Source: Beijerinckiaceae bacterium
Lineage (GTDB): Bacteria; Pseudomonadota; Alphaproteobacteria; Rhizobiales; Beijerinckiaceae
Length of the DNA stretch: 35,612 nucleotides
Assembly: GCA_031291515.1 (NCBI GenBank)
Contig: JARLIW010000212.1
Coordinates: 1-35,612 of the forward strand
Direction: 5' to 3'
Shown here: positions 16,244-23,638 of the stretch, in pieces
How the letters are laid out: each line of letters begins with the position of its first letter
Position numbering within the stretch: position 1 is the stretch's first letter
Position numbers and translations under genes: made by a program
Notes under the pieces: generated by a model
Told to the model about the DNA's origin: nothing
The model's database searches: none
Seen by the model: only the letters and a program-made list of their open reading frames with translations

Positions 16244-17586
16244 AAGTGGATCTGGCCATCAAAAACGCGCGCGTGATCCGCCATGACGGCGAATTTCACG
16301 GCGGTGTCGCGATCCGCGACGGCAAGATCGTGATGGTCGGCTCGGACGAGGCCCTTCCGGAGGCGACGCGCACCATCGATGCCGAAGGCCGCGTGCTGAT
16401 GCCCGGCGTGATCGATCCGCATTGTCATCTCGGCGTGAAGTACCCTTTTGCCGAAGACATGCGCACCGAGACCGCGGCCGCCGCGTCCGGCGGGGTGACC
16501 ACGGTTCTGCTCTACATCCGCAATCTCAAGGAATCATATCTGCCATTCTATGCGGAGCGGAAAGCGGTCGGCGAAGACAATTCCGTCATCGACTTCGGCT
16601 TTCACTTCGGCATTCAACGCGAAGAGCATATCGCGGAGATTCCGGAGATCGTCGCCAAGACCGGCGTGAAATCCTTCAAGTGCTATTTCGGCTATGAGCC
16701 CGACAATCCCATCGGCATCGTGCCGGCGACCGATGGCTGGGTCTACGCGGCCATGCGCATCCTCTCCAAGATCCCAGGGGGCGTCATCAACGTTCACTGT
16801 GAAAACACGCAGATCGCGTCATGGATCAAGAAGGAAGTCGCGGCGACGGGCCGTCAAGACCTCGGCGCCTACACGGAATCGCGTCCGGCCTTCTGCGAAG
16901 TCGAAACGATCCGGCGCATGATCTTTCTCGCGGAAAAGACCGGTTGCTCCTTGCACCTGGTCCATACTTCCGTGGGCATGGGTCCGGTGCTCGCCGCGGA
17001 AGCCCAGGCGCGCGGCATCCATGTGACCGTCGAGACGTGTCCGCATTATCTCACGCGAACCTGCTATGACGAGGATCTCGATATGCGCGCGAAGATCTCG
17101 CCGCCGTTGCGCGACCGGACCGAGCTCGAAGGACTATGGACAGGGATCGCGAACGGATCGGTCTATAGTCTCGGCACCGACCATGTGCCGTTTCTACCCA
17201 AAAAGCTCGAAGACCTCTGGACCGAGTTTCCCGGCGTCGTCAGCTTTCCGTGGGAATTGCCGCTGATGCTGCACTTTGGCGTTCACCAGCGCGGGCTGTC
17301 GCTCTCGCGATTGGTCGAGCTCAACTCGTTCAACCCGGCGAAGCGCTTCGGTTTGTGGCCGCGCAAGGGTCACATCGACATCGGTTTTGATGCTGACCTC
17401 GTGCTTGTCGATCTTGATGAGGAACGCACCGTCGAGCACAATGGAAAAGGCACCTGCATTTACGAAGGCTGGAAACTCAAGGGCTGGCCGGTGATGACCG
17501 TCGCGCGCGGCGAAGTGGTCTACGAGAACGGCACGGTTGCGGACCGCCATTATGGCCGCGGCCGATGCCTGAGCCTTCCCTCATGA
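16240..17586 (+). CDS. dihydropyrimidinase/hydantoinase-type cyclic amidohydrolase
   Basis: A 448-aa binuclear zinc hydrolase of the hydantoinase/dihydropyrimidinase/allantoinase/dihydroorotase group, which opens cyclic ureides or amides. Every metal-site residue is present: His61 and His63 (DPHCHLG), the carboxylated lysine Lys147 (SFKCYFGY), His186 (VHCEN), His242 (LVHTS) and Asp314 (GTDHVP). The starting ATG at 16240 overlaps the previous stop (ATGA); an upstream in-frame ATG at 16192 would lie inside the dehydrogenase gene. Expected product is an N-carbamoyl or amide acid, which the isochorismatase-type hydrolase encoded 0.9 kb downstream could then split. This order of hydrolases resembles the creatinine/N-methylhydantoin and pyrimidine routes, but the substrate is not known. 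Confidence 0.9.
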   Translation: MKVDLAIKNARVIRHDGEFHGGVAIRDGKIVMVGSDEALPEATRTIDAEGRVLMPGVIDPHCHLGVKYPFAEDMRTETAAAASGGVTTVLLYIRNLKESYLPFYAERKAVGEDNSVIDFGFHFGIQREEHIAEIPEIVAKTGVKSFKCYFGYEPDNPIGIVPATDGWVYAAMRILSKIPGGVINVHCENTQIASWIKKEVAATGRQDLGAYTESRPAFCEVETIRRMIFLAEKTGCSLHLVHTSVGMGPVLAAEAQARGIHVTVETCPHYLTRTCYDEDLDMRAKISPPLRDRTELEGLWTGIANGSVYSLGTDHVPFLPKKLEDLWTEFPGVVSFPWELPLMLHFGVHQRGLSLSRLVELNSFNPAKRFGLWPRKGHIDIGFDADLVLVDLDEERTVEHNGKGTCIYEGWKLKGWPVMTVARGEVVYENGTVADRHYGRGRCLSLPS

Positions 17587-18260
17587 CAGCGGCGCCCAAG
17601 TCCGATTTGGCGGGGAGCATCTCGCTGCTGCCGGCGCGTCGGTCGGTCCGCGAGGTCGTCGCAAGCCTCGTGGAGCGCAAGACGCCGATCCGCCAGGACC
17701 GGCTATCCGGGGTCCACAATCCGTGGGGGCATTGCCTCGACCTGATTGATCCCTGGTCGTTTCTCGACCTGTGCGAGAGTGATCTCGTGATCGAGGCGGC
17801 GCGGAAACTCCTGGGACCGGACATCATCCTGTGGGACAGCGAGTTGTTCGTGGAATCATCTGGCTACGCCTGGTTTCTGCAAGAGACCGGGGAAGGGCGC
17901 TTCTGGCCTGTCACGCCCTTGGCTGGAGCGCTCGTCCTGGTGCCGATTGGCCGTGGAGGCCTCGAGACGAAAGGCGCTCGGCTCGAGACGATCGGCCCGG
18001 CCACGTTGGACGGCTTCGACCCGCGTGAGCCGCTTTACGTCATCAGACTGATGCCCGCGACCAGCCGCTTCGAGCGCGACCTCCGCCATCCCGCGCATCG
18101 CGCCTGCATGGAAGAGCGGGTTCTGACCAACTACGCGAACCGCCCTTTGTGGCTGCTGTCCGGCTCCGACGGGGCTAAAAACGATCTCGTCACCGGTTTT
18201 TCGCCCATTGTGCCGATGTGGGCATCTGGGCTGCCGTTCGGCCAAATCGAGGAGAAATGA
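17583..18260 (+). CDS. PhyH-like protein lacking the usual iron-binding motif
   Basis: A 225-aa protein starting at the ATG that overlaps the hydantoinase stop (ATGA); an ATG 18 bp upstream is less likely. The middle resembles phytanoyl-CoA dioxygenase family proteins: HNPWGHCLDLIDPWSFLDL (45-63) and LLGPDIILWDSELFVE (77-92), where family members carry a similar 'llG.di.lw.s.lf.K' stretch. In active enzymes this is followed by the HxD iron ligands; here the segment reads YAWFLQETGEGRFWPVTP (95-112) with no HxD. It may therefore be a non-enzymatic relative, or a different cupin-fold protein. I recognise no other domain. Position in the middle of a tightly coupled operon argues that it has a role in the pathway. 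Confidence 0.6.
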   Translation: MTAAPKSDLAGSISLLPARRSVREVVASLVERKTPIRQDRLSGVHNPWGHCLDLIDPWSFLDLCESDLVIEAARKLLGPDIILWDSELFVESSGYAWFLQETGEGRFWPVTPLAGALVLVPIGRGGLETKGARLETIGPATLDGFDPREPLYVIRLMPATSRFERDLRHPAHRACMEERVLTNYANRPLWLLSGSDGAKNDLVTGFSPIVPMWASGLPFGQIEEK

Positions 18261-18261
18261 A

Positions 18262-18462
18262 ATGCCGTTCGTAATCGTTGAGATGTGGGAGGGGCGCACG
18301 GTCGAGCAGAAGCGCAGGCTGGTTAAAGCCATAACGAATGCGATGGTCGAAGAAGCCGACTGCAAGCCCGATCATCTCCACGTCGTGATCCACGAAACGC
18401 CGAAAGACAGCTGGGGCCGCAACGGCATCCTCGGCATTGACATGGTAGAGCAAAAGAAATGA
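18262..18462 (+). CDS. 4-oxalocrotonate tautomerase-like protein
   Basis: A 66-aa tautomerase-superfamily monomer starting MPFVIVEMWEGRTVEQKRRLV. After removal of Met, Pro1 becomes the N-terminal catalytic base, the defining residue of the family. The helix TVEQKRRLVKAITNAMVEE and the strand HLHVVIHETPKDSWGRNG fit 4-OT. The ATG at 18262 is preceded by GGAGAAATGA, which also contains the stop of the previous gene. Family members interconvert enols, dienols and ketones or hydrate related acids; in this operon it could tautomerise an enamine/enol released by hydrolysis. Its stop overlaps the next start (ATGA). Confidence 0.9.
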   Translation: MPFVIVEMWEGRTVEQKRRLVKAITNAMVEEADCKPDHLHVVIHETPKDSWGRNGILGIDMVEQKK

Positions 18463-19448
18463 GCCTCGAAACCTTGGACTATCGCAAGTCTGCGCTTCTG
18501 GTCATCGATTTGCAGAATGCCTTTATCCACGAAAAGGGCACGCTCGGCATTTCCGGGGTCGATACGAAACGGCTTGCCTCGATCGTCCCGCCGCTCGCCA
18601 AGCTCATCCAGCGCTGCCAGGACGTCGGCATTCCGGTCATCTGGACGATGCAGGAGCATTTCGCGATCGATCGCAATCGAGCCAAGAAAAAGTTGCTCGG
18701 ACATACCGCGCGCCGCAAGCAGGTCTCGGCGCTCGCGGGCAGTTGGGACGAACAGATCATAGATGAACTGAAGCCGCTGGCGGACTTTGATCCGGCTTTC
18801 GTCATTCGCAAGCACCGGTTTGGCGCCTTCTATGAAACCCGGCTCGAAATGATGCTCAAGATGCTGGGGACCCAGCATCTGTTCATCACCGGCGCCACCA
18901 CGAACGCCTGTGTCGAAACCTCGATCCGAGAAGCCTATTTGCGCGATCTCGACGTCATCGCCGTCGACGACTGTATTTCGGGCGTCAATTCCGACTGGGA
19001 AGCGACCGCGAAGCAGGTCTGGAAGCAGTATTTCTGCGAGATTTCGGCCTCGTCGGACGTGCTGGAATGGATCGGCGAGCAGATCAAGCCGCGCGTCACG
19101 GAATTCGGCCATCAGCTGATCTTGGTCGCCGATATCGAAAAGTCGGTCGATTATTACGTCAACTTGCTCGGTTTTACGATTCGACCGGCGAAGCCCTTGG
19201 CGGACGGGCGTGATTTCACAGCGTTTCATCAAGGTATTGCTTTGGTTCAAGGCAGGTCCGCCGATCACCGCCAAATCGATCATATCGCTTTCGAGGTGAA
19301 TGACGTCCGCGCCATGGACGCCAAGTTGAAGAACGCCGGTGTGCGATATTACCAGGACCTCCATAACGGGCCATATGGTCTGACGATTTACGTCGCGGAT
19401 CCCGATGGCACCAAGGTTGAATTGTACCAGATAGGCGCGACGGCCTGA
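18459..19448 (+). CDS. isochorismatase-family cysteine hydrolase fused to a VOC (glyoxalase-like) domain
   Basis: A 329-aa two-domain protein. Residues 1-205 are a cysteine hydrolase of the nicotinamidase/isochorismatase/N-carbamoylsarcosine amidase superfamily, with the triad Asp17 (VIDLQNAF), Lys118 (RKHRFGAF) and Cys151 (TTNACVETS) intact. Residues 215-326 form a vicinal-oxygen-chelate domain: QLILVADIEKSVDYYVNLLGF, IDHIAFEV and DPDGTKVELYQ, with His218, His275 and Glu321 as possible metal ligands. The frame is continuous across the junction. The hydrolase half fits release of ammonia or carbamate from an N-carbamoyl or primary amide made by the cyclic amidohydrolase upstream. The VOC half could act on the product or bind it. 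Last gene of the coupled operon that starts at 14268. Confidence 0.9.
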   Translation: MSLETLDYRKSALLVIDLQNAFIHEKGTLGISGVDTKRLASIVPPLAKLIQRCQDVGIPVIWTMQEHFAIDRNRAKKKLLGHTARRKQVSALAGSWDEQIIDELKPLADFDPAFVIRKHRFGAFYETRLEMMLKMLGTQHLFITGATTNACVETSIREAYLRDLDVIAVDDCISGVNSDWEATAKQVWKQYFCEISASSDVLEWIGEQIKPRVTEFGHQLILVADIEKSVDYYVNLLGFTIRPAKPLADGRDFTAFHQGIALVQGRSADHRQIDHIAFEVNDVRAMDAKLKNAGVRYYQDLHNGPYGLTIYVADPDGTKVELYQIGATA

Positions 19449-19534
19449 TATTCTCGTATCGGGCTTCGCCGCGGTTGTTTATTTTGTGCCTAATTTCCAT
19501 GCCGGGAGGAGTTGTCGATCGCATATCGTTCCTG

Positions 19535-19556
19535 TATTGATCACGATATGAGATCA
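19535..19556 (+). promoter_or_regulatory. gntR promoter with putative operator, site 7
   Basis: TTGATCACGATATGAGATCA includes the perfect repeat TGATC-N9-GATCA (19538-19556), followed by C. A possible -35 TTGTCG (19512-19517) and -10 TATTGA (19535-19540) are 17 bp apart, and the repeat overlaps the -10. This is a layout expected for autorepression of the gntR gene starting at 19666. Confidence 0.65.
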
Positions 19557-19665
19557 CGGATCGAGCAGTTTCGCGTGGCGCGTGCCCGCATTTTAATCGC
19601 CTAAGATATATTGCGTCCCTGGGCGCCAGTGTAAAATGCAATCCCGGATGAAAGCGTGACACAGA

Positions 19666-20409
19666 ATGCCACCCAAGAAGCTCAATACTGAAATCATCGA
19701 GAAGGATGCCGCCAAACCGGCGCGCGGCCATGTGCACGAACATGTCCAGCGCTATATGCGGCGCGGACTCATGGTGGGCGCTTTTTTGCCAGGCCAAGTG
19801 ATGAGCTTGCGCAAATTGGCCTTCGGGCTCGGGACCAGCCCGATGCCGGTTCGCGAGGTCCTCAGCGGTCTCGTCGCCGCAAATGCGCTCGAGGAGACGA
19901 AGGGGGGCTCGGTGCGTGTTCCGCGGCTCAGTCCGGAGAAGTTGAGCGAGCTGTTTTCCGTCCGCGAAATGCTGGAAGGCGCGGCCACCGAGATCGCCGC
20001 GAAAAAAGCGGAGCCTGATCTGGTCGACAATCTGACGACCATCAATCAGCAGCTTCTCGTTGCGATCGAGAACCGCGATATTATGAAATGCCTCTCCTTC
20101 AACCAGAAATTCCACTTCACGCTCTACGAGGCCGCGGGTTCCGAAGTGCTCATGCCGCTGATCGAATCGCTTTGGCTTCAATCGGGTCCGACCATCTATA
20201 TGTCCTTGCTCATTCCTTCGATGCCGTGGAGCGCCGGGCATCATAAGGAGATCCTTGCCGCGCTCCAGCGCAACGAGCCCGTGGCGGCCAAGAAGGCGAT
20301 CGTCCAGGACATTCGCACGACCGGTAAGGCGCTGCTTGGCATGACCGGATCCCAGGGTCTCGAACTGATGTTCGCGCATAACTTCGAGCTGCAGTTCGAT
20401 TTCGAGTGA
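19666..20409 (+). CDS. GntR-family transcriptional regulator, FadR/FCD subfamily
   Basis: A 247-aa regulator. The N-terminal winged helix spans about 22-88 with the recognition region LAFGLGTSPMPVREVLSGL (51-69), characteristic of FCD GntR proteins (normally 'gvSrtPvReAl'). The C-terminal all-helical FCD domain (about 95-235) has His150 (NQKFHFTLYEAAGS) and His192/193 (GHHKEIL), which in relatives bind a metal and contact a carboxylate effector; the usual Asp ligand appears to be Asn146. It sits between the degradative operon and ridA, and a TGATC-N9-GATCA repeat overlaps its own promoter. I infer that it is the local repressor acting at all sites of this kind in the window. Effector unknown. 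Confidence 0.93.
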   Translation: MPPKKLNTEIIEKDAAKPARGHVHEHVQRYMRRGLMVGAFLPGQVMSLRKLAFGLGTSPMPVREVLSGLVAANALEETKGGSVRVPRLSPEKLSELFSVREMLEGAATEIAAKKAEPDLVDNLTTINQQLLVAIENRDIMKCLSFNQKFHFTLYEAAGSEVLMPLIESLWLQSGPTIYMSLLIPSMPWSAGHHKEILAALQRNEPVAAKKAIVQDIRTTGKALLGMTGSQGLELMFAHNFELQFDFE

Positions 20410-20432
20410 AGAACGCTGGAGGTGATCGGGTC

Positions 20433-20900
20433 ATGGTCGGAAAAGTCGAGCAGACGCTGGCGGGTCTTGGCGTTCATTTGCCCCTGGCGGTCGCGCCGGC
20501 GGCAAATTATGTGCCGGCTCGGAGAGCTGGCAATCACATTTACATCTCGGGCCAGGTTCCGAGTGAAAATGGCAAGGACAAGTATACGGGCAAACTCGGC
20601 TCGGACTTTTCGGTCGAGGAAGGACAAGCGGCCGCGCGTCTTTGCGCGGTGAACATCCTTGCTCAGCTCAAGACCGCTCTGAACGGCGATCTTGATCGCG
20701 TGGTGGGGGTGATACGCCTTGGCGGCTTCGTCAACGCGGAGCCGGATTTCAAGGATCATCCCAAAGTCATCAACGGGGCGTCCGACCTCATGGTCGAGGT
20801 TTTTGGCGAAGCGGGGCGTCACGCCCGCGCGGCCGTAGGCTGCTATTCATTGCCACGCAATGTTCCTGTCGAAGTCGAGGCTCTTTTCGAAGTCGTCTAA
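20433..20900 (+). CDS. RidA/YjgF-family protein
   Basis: A 155-aa member of the Rid family (enamine/imine deaminase), slightly longer than E. coli RidA. The core is HIYISGQVPSENGKDKYTG, then GQAAARLCAVNILAQLKTALNGDLDRV, and Arg132 in ARAAVGCYSLPRNVPVEVEALFEV, the arginine that anchors the substrate carboxylate in RidA. I chose the ATG at 20433 because GGAGGTGAT lies 7 bp upstream; an in-frame GTG at 20406 overlaps the gntR stop and is also possible. It follows gntR on the same strand. Removal of reactive enamine/imine intermediates made by the oxidoreductases upstream would explain its presence. Confidence 0.9.
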   Translation: MVGKVEQTLAGLGVHLPLAVAPAANYVPARRAGNHIYISGQVPSENGKDKYTGKLGSDFSVEEGQAAARLCAVNILAQLKTALNGDLDRVVGVIRLGGFVNAEPDFKDHPKVINGASDLMVEVFGEAGRHARAAVGCYSLPRNVPVEVEALFEVV

Positions 20901-21234
20901 TTTTGCCCCGAACAAGCGGAATAAAGTTCATTTGGCTTATAGCGCCCCAACTCCGCTGTCGCGGCCGCGGGTTCTCGTTTGTGCGCAACAATCGAACCGG
21001 TCGTCGTCGTTCCAATAGCGACAGCGGCCGTCAAAGCTCTTCGGCTTAGCTTCTGGCGCGGAGAGGACAACGAGGACCGGCCGCATGGGGCTATCGGCAA
21101 CAAGCCCCCGGCGGCATTGATGATTCACGATGGCGCTTTCAGCCGCCATCGTGAAAAAAAGCAAGGGCTCTCGGCTCGAGTGCTCCGACGATGGGTATCG
21201 GATCACGCAGCCCTGGGATCGGTCTCGACTTGAC
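20901..21234. other. convergent intergenic region, no gene seen; contains an inverted repeat
   Basis: 334 bp between the stops of ridA (plus) and the OprB-type porin gene (minus). No frame with a ribosome site or recognisable domain was found. A perfect 12-bp inverted repeat lies at 21124-21135/21144-21155 (TTCACGATGGCG, loop 8 nt), followed on the plus strand by a run of A. The run is on the wrong side for a standard intrinsic terminator on either strand, so its function is open; it may still stop transcripts from both sides. Confidence 0.5.
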
Positions 21235-22914
21235 TCAGAGATTGATAAACATCCCCGCAAGGAAATTGAGCGCATGATTTATGTTATATTGCGGGACGAC
21301 CGGAGCGGCCGCGGAGCCGTAGGCCACCGCATTTGGGCTCCAAGTTGACGAAGGGTGATCCACGTAGGCCGCTCCAAACAATACATGCCAGCCGGGAATT
21401 ATCGACGCATTGTAGATTAACGTATATTGGTTTGTAGCATGACGGACGCATTCCAATCCGCTCATACACGTTGCGCTCGCGTCCACGGGATTGGCGACAT
21501 AAGGGCTGTAGACCTGATGCTCCCAGGTCAGAGAGATTTGATCGCGGGGCCGGTTGAATGCGCCGTATGAATAGAGACGAGCTTGGAAGTCTTGAGTTAT
21601 GCTGCTTGCTTCTGGTTTCGCCCAGGCCGCGGTGCCTCCGACATAAAGGCCCTTATAGGCCGTCGCCGAAGAACTTGGTTCGAATTGCCACAATTGTCGA
21701 TCGATGTATAACTGGACCGCGTCATTCGTCGTCTGTTTGGACGTAAACTGCAAGTTTTCATATAATGTTGTATTGTAGTAGCCGGTGACGCGGACCCACG
21801 TATATGGGCTACCTATATCGGCCTCGTTCTTATATCCCAATTCGTCGATGAACAACTCGCGGCTCGTCGGATATTTGACGCCGAAGATAACGGGCGTATT
21901 GGAGAAATTGAACCCGGTTGGATTCGAATAATGTTGCGCTAGAAGATTGCCCACGGGGCCGCCCAACGTCGTCGTTGCGATGGATTTCGAGACGGACGCT
22001 TTGTCATAAATATGATCGGCGATATTCCAGCGCAGAATGGCGGCGGGTGTCGGAGCTCCATCCTGGCTGCCGCCTTCGATCGCATGGATTGTCGAGCCCG
22101 GGCCCAAGACGTTGGCGATGTTCCCGCCGACTTGAGTGCCGACGAACTGTTTGTCGAGTCCAATGTAACCGACGTTGAATTCGAGGGTATGATTGAAGGC
22201 GCTCTGGTAATATGCCAACTGCGCGAGGGTCAGGTCATTGGGGACGTAACCGACCCAAGTGCTGGTTTCTTCGAGGGCGCCGAATTGAAGTTGGCCGTCT
22301 GGAATGCCATAGCGGCTTAGATCGTAGAACAGGAAAATATCCGGATGCTGCGCCGCGGTGGTTCGGTCGCCGACATATTTTTGCAGGTTCGACGCCGGAA
22401 CGTAGTGATTCAACATGTTCGTTTGAAGCAGGGACACATCGTAGATCAACAAACCAAAGCCGGCTTTCGCGAGATTGGTACGCCAGCAATTATCGTCCTG
22501 CGTGAGCGAATCCGCGAATGAAGGAGGAGAAATGACCCATCCCTTTAAATTATATTTTTTATTGAGCGCCGCGGCCGATTCCGCCGAGCATGCCGGAATA
22601 GGCGCGCGCGACGCCACTGGCGTATCGGTAGGGATTTGGACGGCCTGCCCCCGTTTCGGCGCATTCGCGCGACCGGATGCGCTCTTCGTCGGTTTGTGCG
22701 TCTTGAGAACTTGCTTGGTGAACGCTTTGTTTGCGGCGGCGCTCGCGCCGTTGTAGTCGCTCACTTGCGCGAAGGCAGGGTGAGCCACGATGCTGGTGCA
22801 AACCAAACTCGTCAGTCCCACGAGCCGTCCGGCGGTGCCTAGGCGGCCCATGGTTCCGCAAGTGGTCTTGGCGTGGCGGATACGATTCGACGCTATTTTA
22901 CAAAAGTTTTTCAT
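21235..22914 (-). CDS. OprB-like carbohydrate-selective outer-membrane porin
   Basis: A 559-aa outer-membrane protein. The signal peptide ends at AHPAFA before QVSDY (about residue 49); a low-complexity, Lys/Ser/Ala-rich stretch to about residue 100 precedes the barrel. The barrel part begins LNKKYNLKGWVISPPSFADS and shows the extended aromatic strands of OprB porins, including IFLFYDLSRYGIPDGQLQFG, VGYVPNDLTLAQLAYYQSAF and VQLYIDRQLWQFEP. The C-terminal residue is Leu (AGMFINL), not the usual Phe/Trp. The ATG at 22914 has GGAGGA 9 bp upstream. It follows leuD-like gene 1 on the same strand after 95 bp and may be part of that operon, admitting a sugar acid or polycarboxylate. Substrate unknown; the family assignment is from overall pattern. 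Confidence 0.65.
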   Translation of the reverse strand: MKNFCKIASNRIRHAKTTCGTMGRLGTAGRLVGLTSLVCTSIVAHPAFAQVSDYNGASAAANKAFTKQVLKTHKPTKSASGRANAPKRGQAVQIPTDTPVASRAPIPACSAESAAALNKKYNLKGWVISPPSFADSLTQDDNCWRTNLAKAGFGLLIYDVSLLQTNMLNHYVPASNLQKYVGDRTTAAQHPDIFLFYDLSRYGIPDGQLQFGALEETSTWVGYVPNDLTLAQLAYYQSAFNHTLEFNVGYIGLDKQFVGTQVGGNIANVLGPGSTIHAIEGGSQDGAPTPAAILRWNIADHIYDKASVSKSIATTTLGGPVGNLLAQHYSNPTGFNFSNTPVIFGVKYPTSRELFIDELGYKNEADIGSPYTWVRVTGYYNTTLYENLQFTSKQTTNDAVQLYIDRQLWQFEPSSSATAYKGLYVGGTAAWAKPEASSITQDFQARLYSYGAFNRPRDQISLTWEHQVYSPYVANPVDASATCMSGLECVRHATNQYTLIYNASIIPGWHVLFGAAYVDHPSSTWSPNAVAYGSAAAPVVPQYNINHALNFLAGMFINL

Positions 22915-22954
22915 CGCTTAAGTCCTCCCATATATTTTTTGTTTGTGGTGGTGA

Positions 22955-22976
22955 CCGCGCTGCGCGGATTTTTTTT
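22955..22976 (+). terminator. short hairpin plus T8 on the plus strand
   Basis: CCGCG-CTG-CGCGG (22955-22967) is followed by A and eight T residues, the form of an intrinsic terminator reading rightwards. The genes on both sides are on the minus strand, so it has no obvious client; it could stop antisense transcripts. On the minus strand the T run becomes an A run before the hairpin. Confidence 0.35.
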
Positions 22977-23009
22977 GATTTGTCGCGCGGGCGGTTTTAG
23001 TTGTTCAGA

Positions 23010-23633
23010 TCACATGAGCGGGTCTGTATTCACTGACCCGCCCCCCGCGGAATTTGGTATCGCCCACGGGCGCCTGAGCGCATCTTCACGTTGCCAGGCG
23101 GTAATTTGCGTGGCGCTCCGCAGGGTCAAGCCAAGTTCATCGACGCCTTCCAGCAGCATTTCCCGGCGGACCGGGTCGAGGGTGAAGGCGTGTTGCGTCC
23201 CGTCGGGGGCGATCACGATGCATTGGCGTAGATCCACGGTGACATTCGCGCCGCGGGCCGCTTGCTCGGCCAGGGAAACGACCGCCGTTTCGGGCAAGGT
23301 CACTGGCAACATCCCGTTTTGAAAGCAATTGGCGAAGAAAATGTCGCCGTACGAGGATGCGATCACGCAACGGATGCCGAGCCCCTGAAGGGCCCAAACG
23401 GCGTGTTCGCGGGACGAGCCGCAGCCGAAATTGGCTCCCGTCAGCAGGATCGGCGCGCCGCGGAACATCGGCTGGTCGAGGACGAACCCTGGCGCTCGGA
23501 GCGGCTCCAGGGCCCATTGGCCGAGCTCCGCGCGCGGAACGTTGACATGCTCGATGCGAATGATGACATCCGTGTCGATGTCTTGGCGCATCAAAGGAGC
23601 GGCGGGACCGGAAACGATGGAAAAGGGCTGCAT
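23010..23633 (-). CDS. isopropylmalate dehydratase small subunit-like protein (cassette 1)
   Basis: A 207-aa swivelling-domain subunit of a two-part aconitase-type hydratase. The N-terminus RQDIDTDVIIRIEHV corresponds to the LeuD 'NvDTDqIiP' region, with the usual Pro replaced by Arg. The phosphate/carboxylate loop GANFGCGSSREHAVWAL is intact, followed by SSYGDIFFANCFQNGMLPV. It begins 5 bp after the large-subunit stop. In LeuD, changes near the first loop alter substrate size selectivity, so the I-I-R-I reading hints at a substrate other than isopropylmalate. Linkage to a lyase gene and not to leuA/leuB supports a catabolic hydratase. Confidence 0.9.
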   Translation of the reverse strand: MQPFSIVSGPAAPLMRQDIDTDVIIRIEHVNVPRAELGQWALEPLRAPGFVLDQPMFRGAPILLTGANFGCGSSREHAVWALQGLGIRCVIASSYGDIFFANCFQNGMLPVTLPETAVVSLAEQAARGANVTVDLRQCIVIAPDGTQHAFTLDPVRREMLLEGVDELGLTLRSATQITAWQREDALRRPWAIPNSAGGGSVNTDPLM

Positions 23634-23638
23634 CTGAG

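Noticed and set aside
19216-20379. Minus-strand open frame (387 codons) opposite gntR and the VOC domain
   Set aside because: Spans two real genes on the other strand plus their intergenic operator; no domain.
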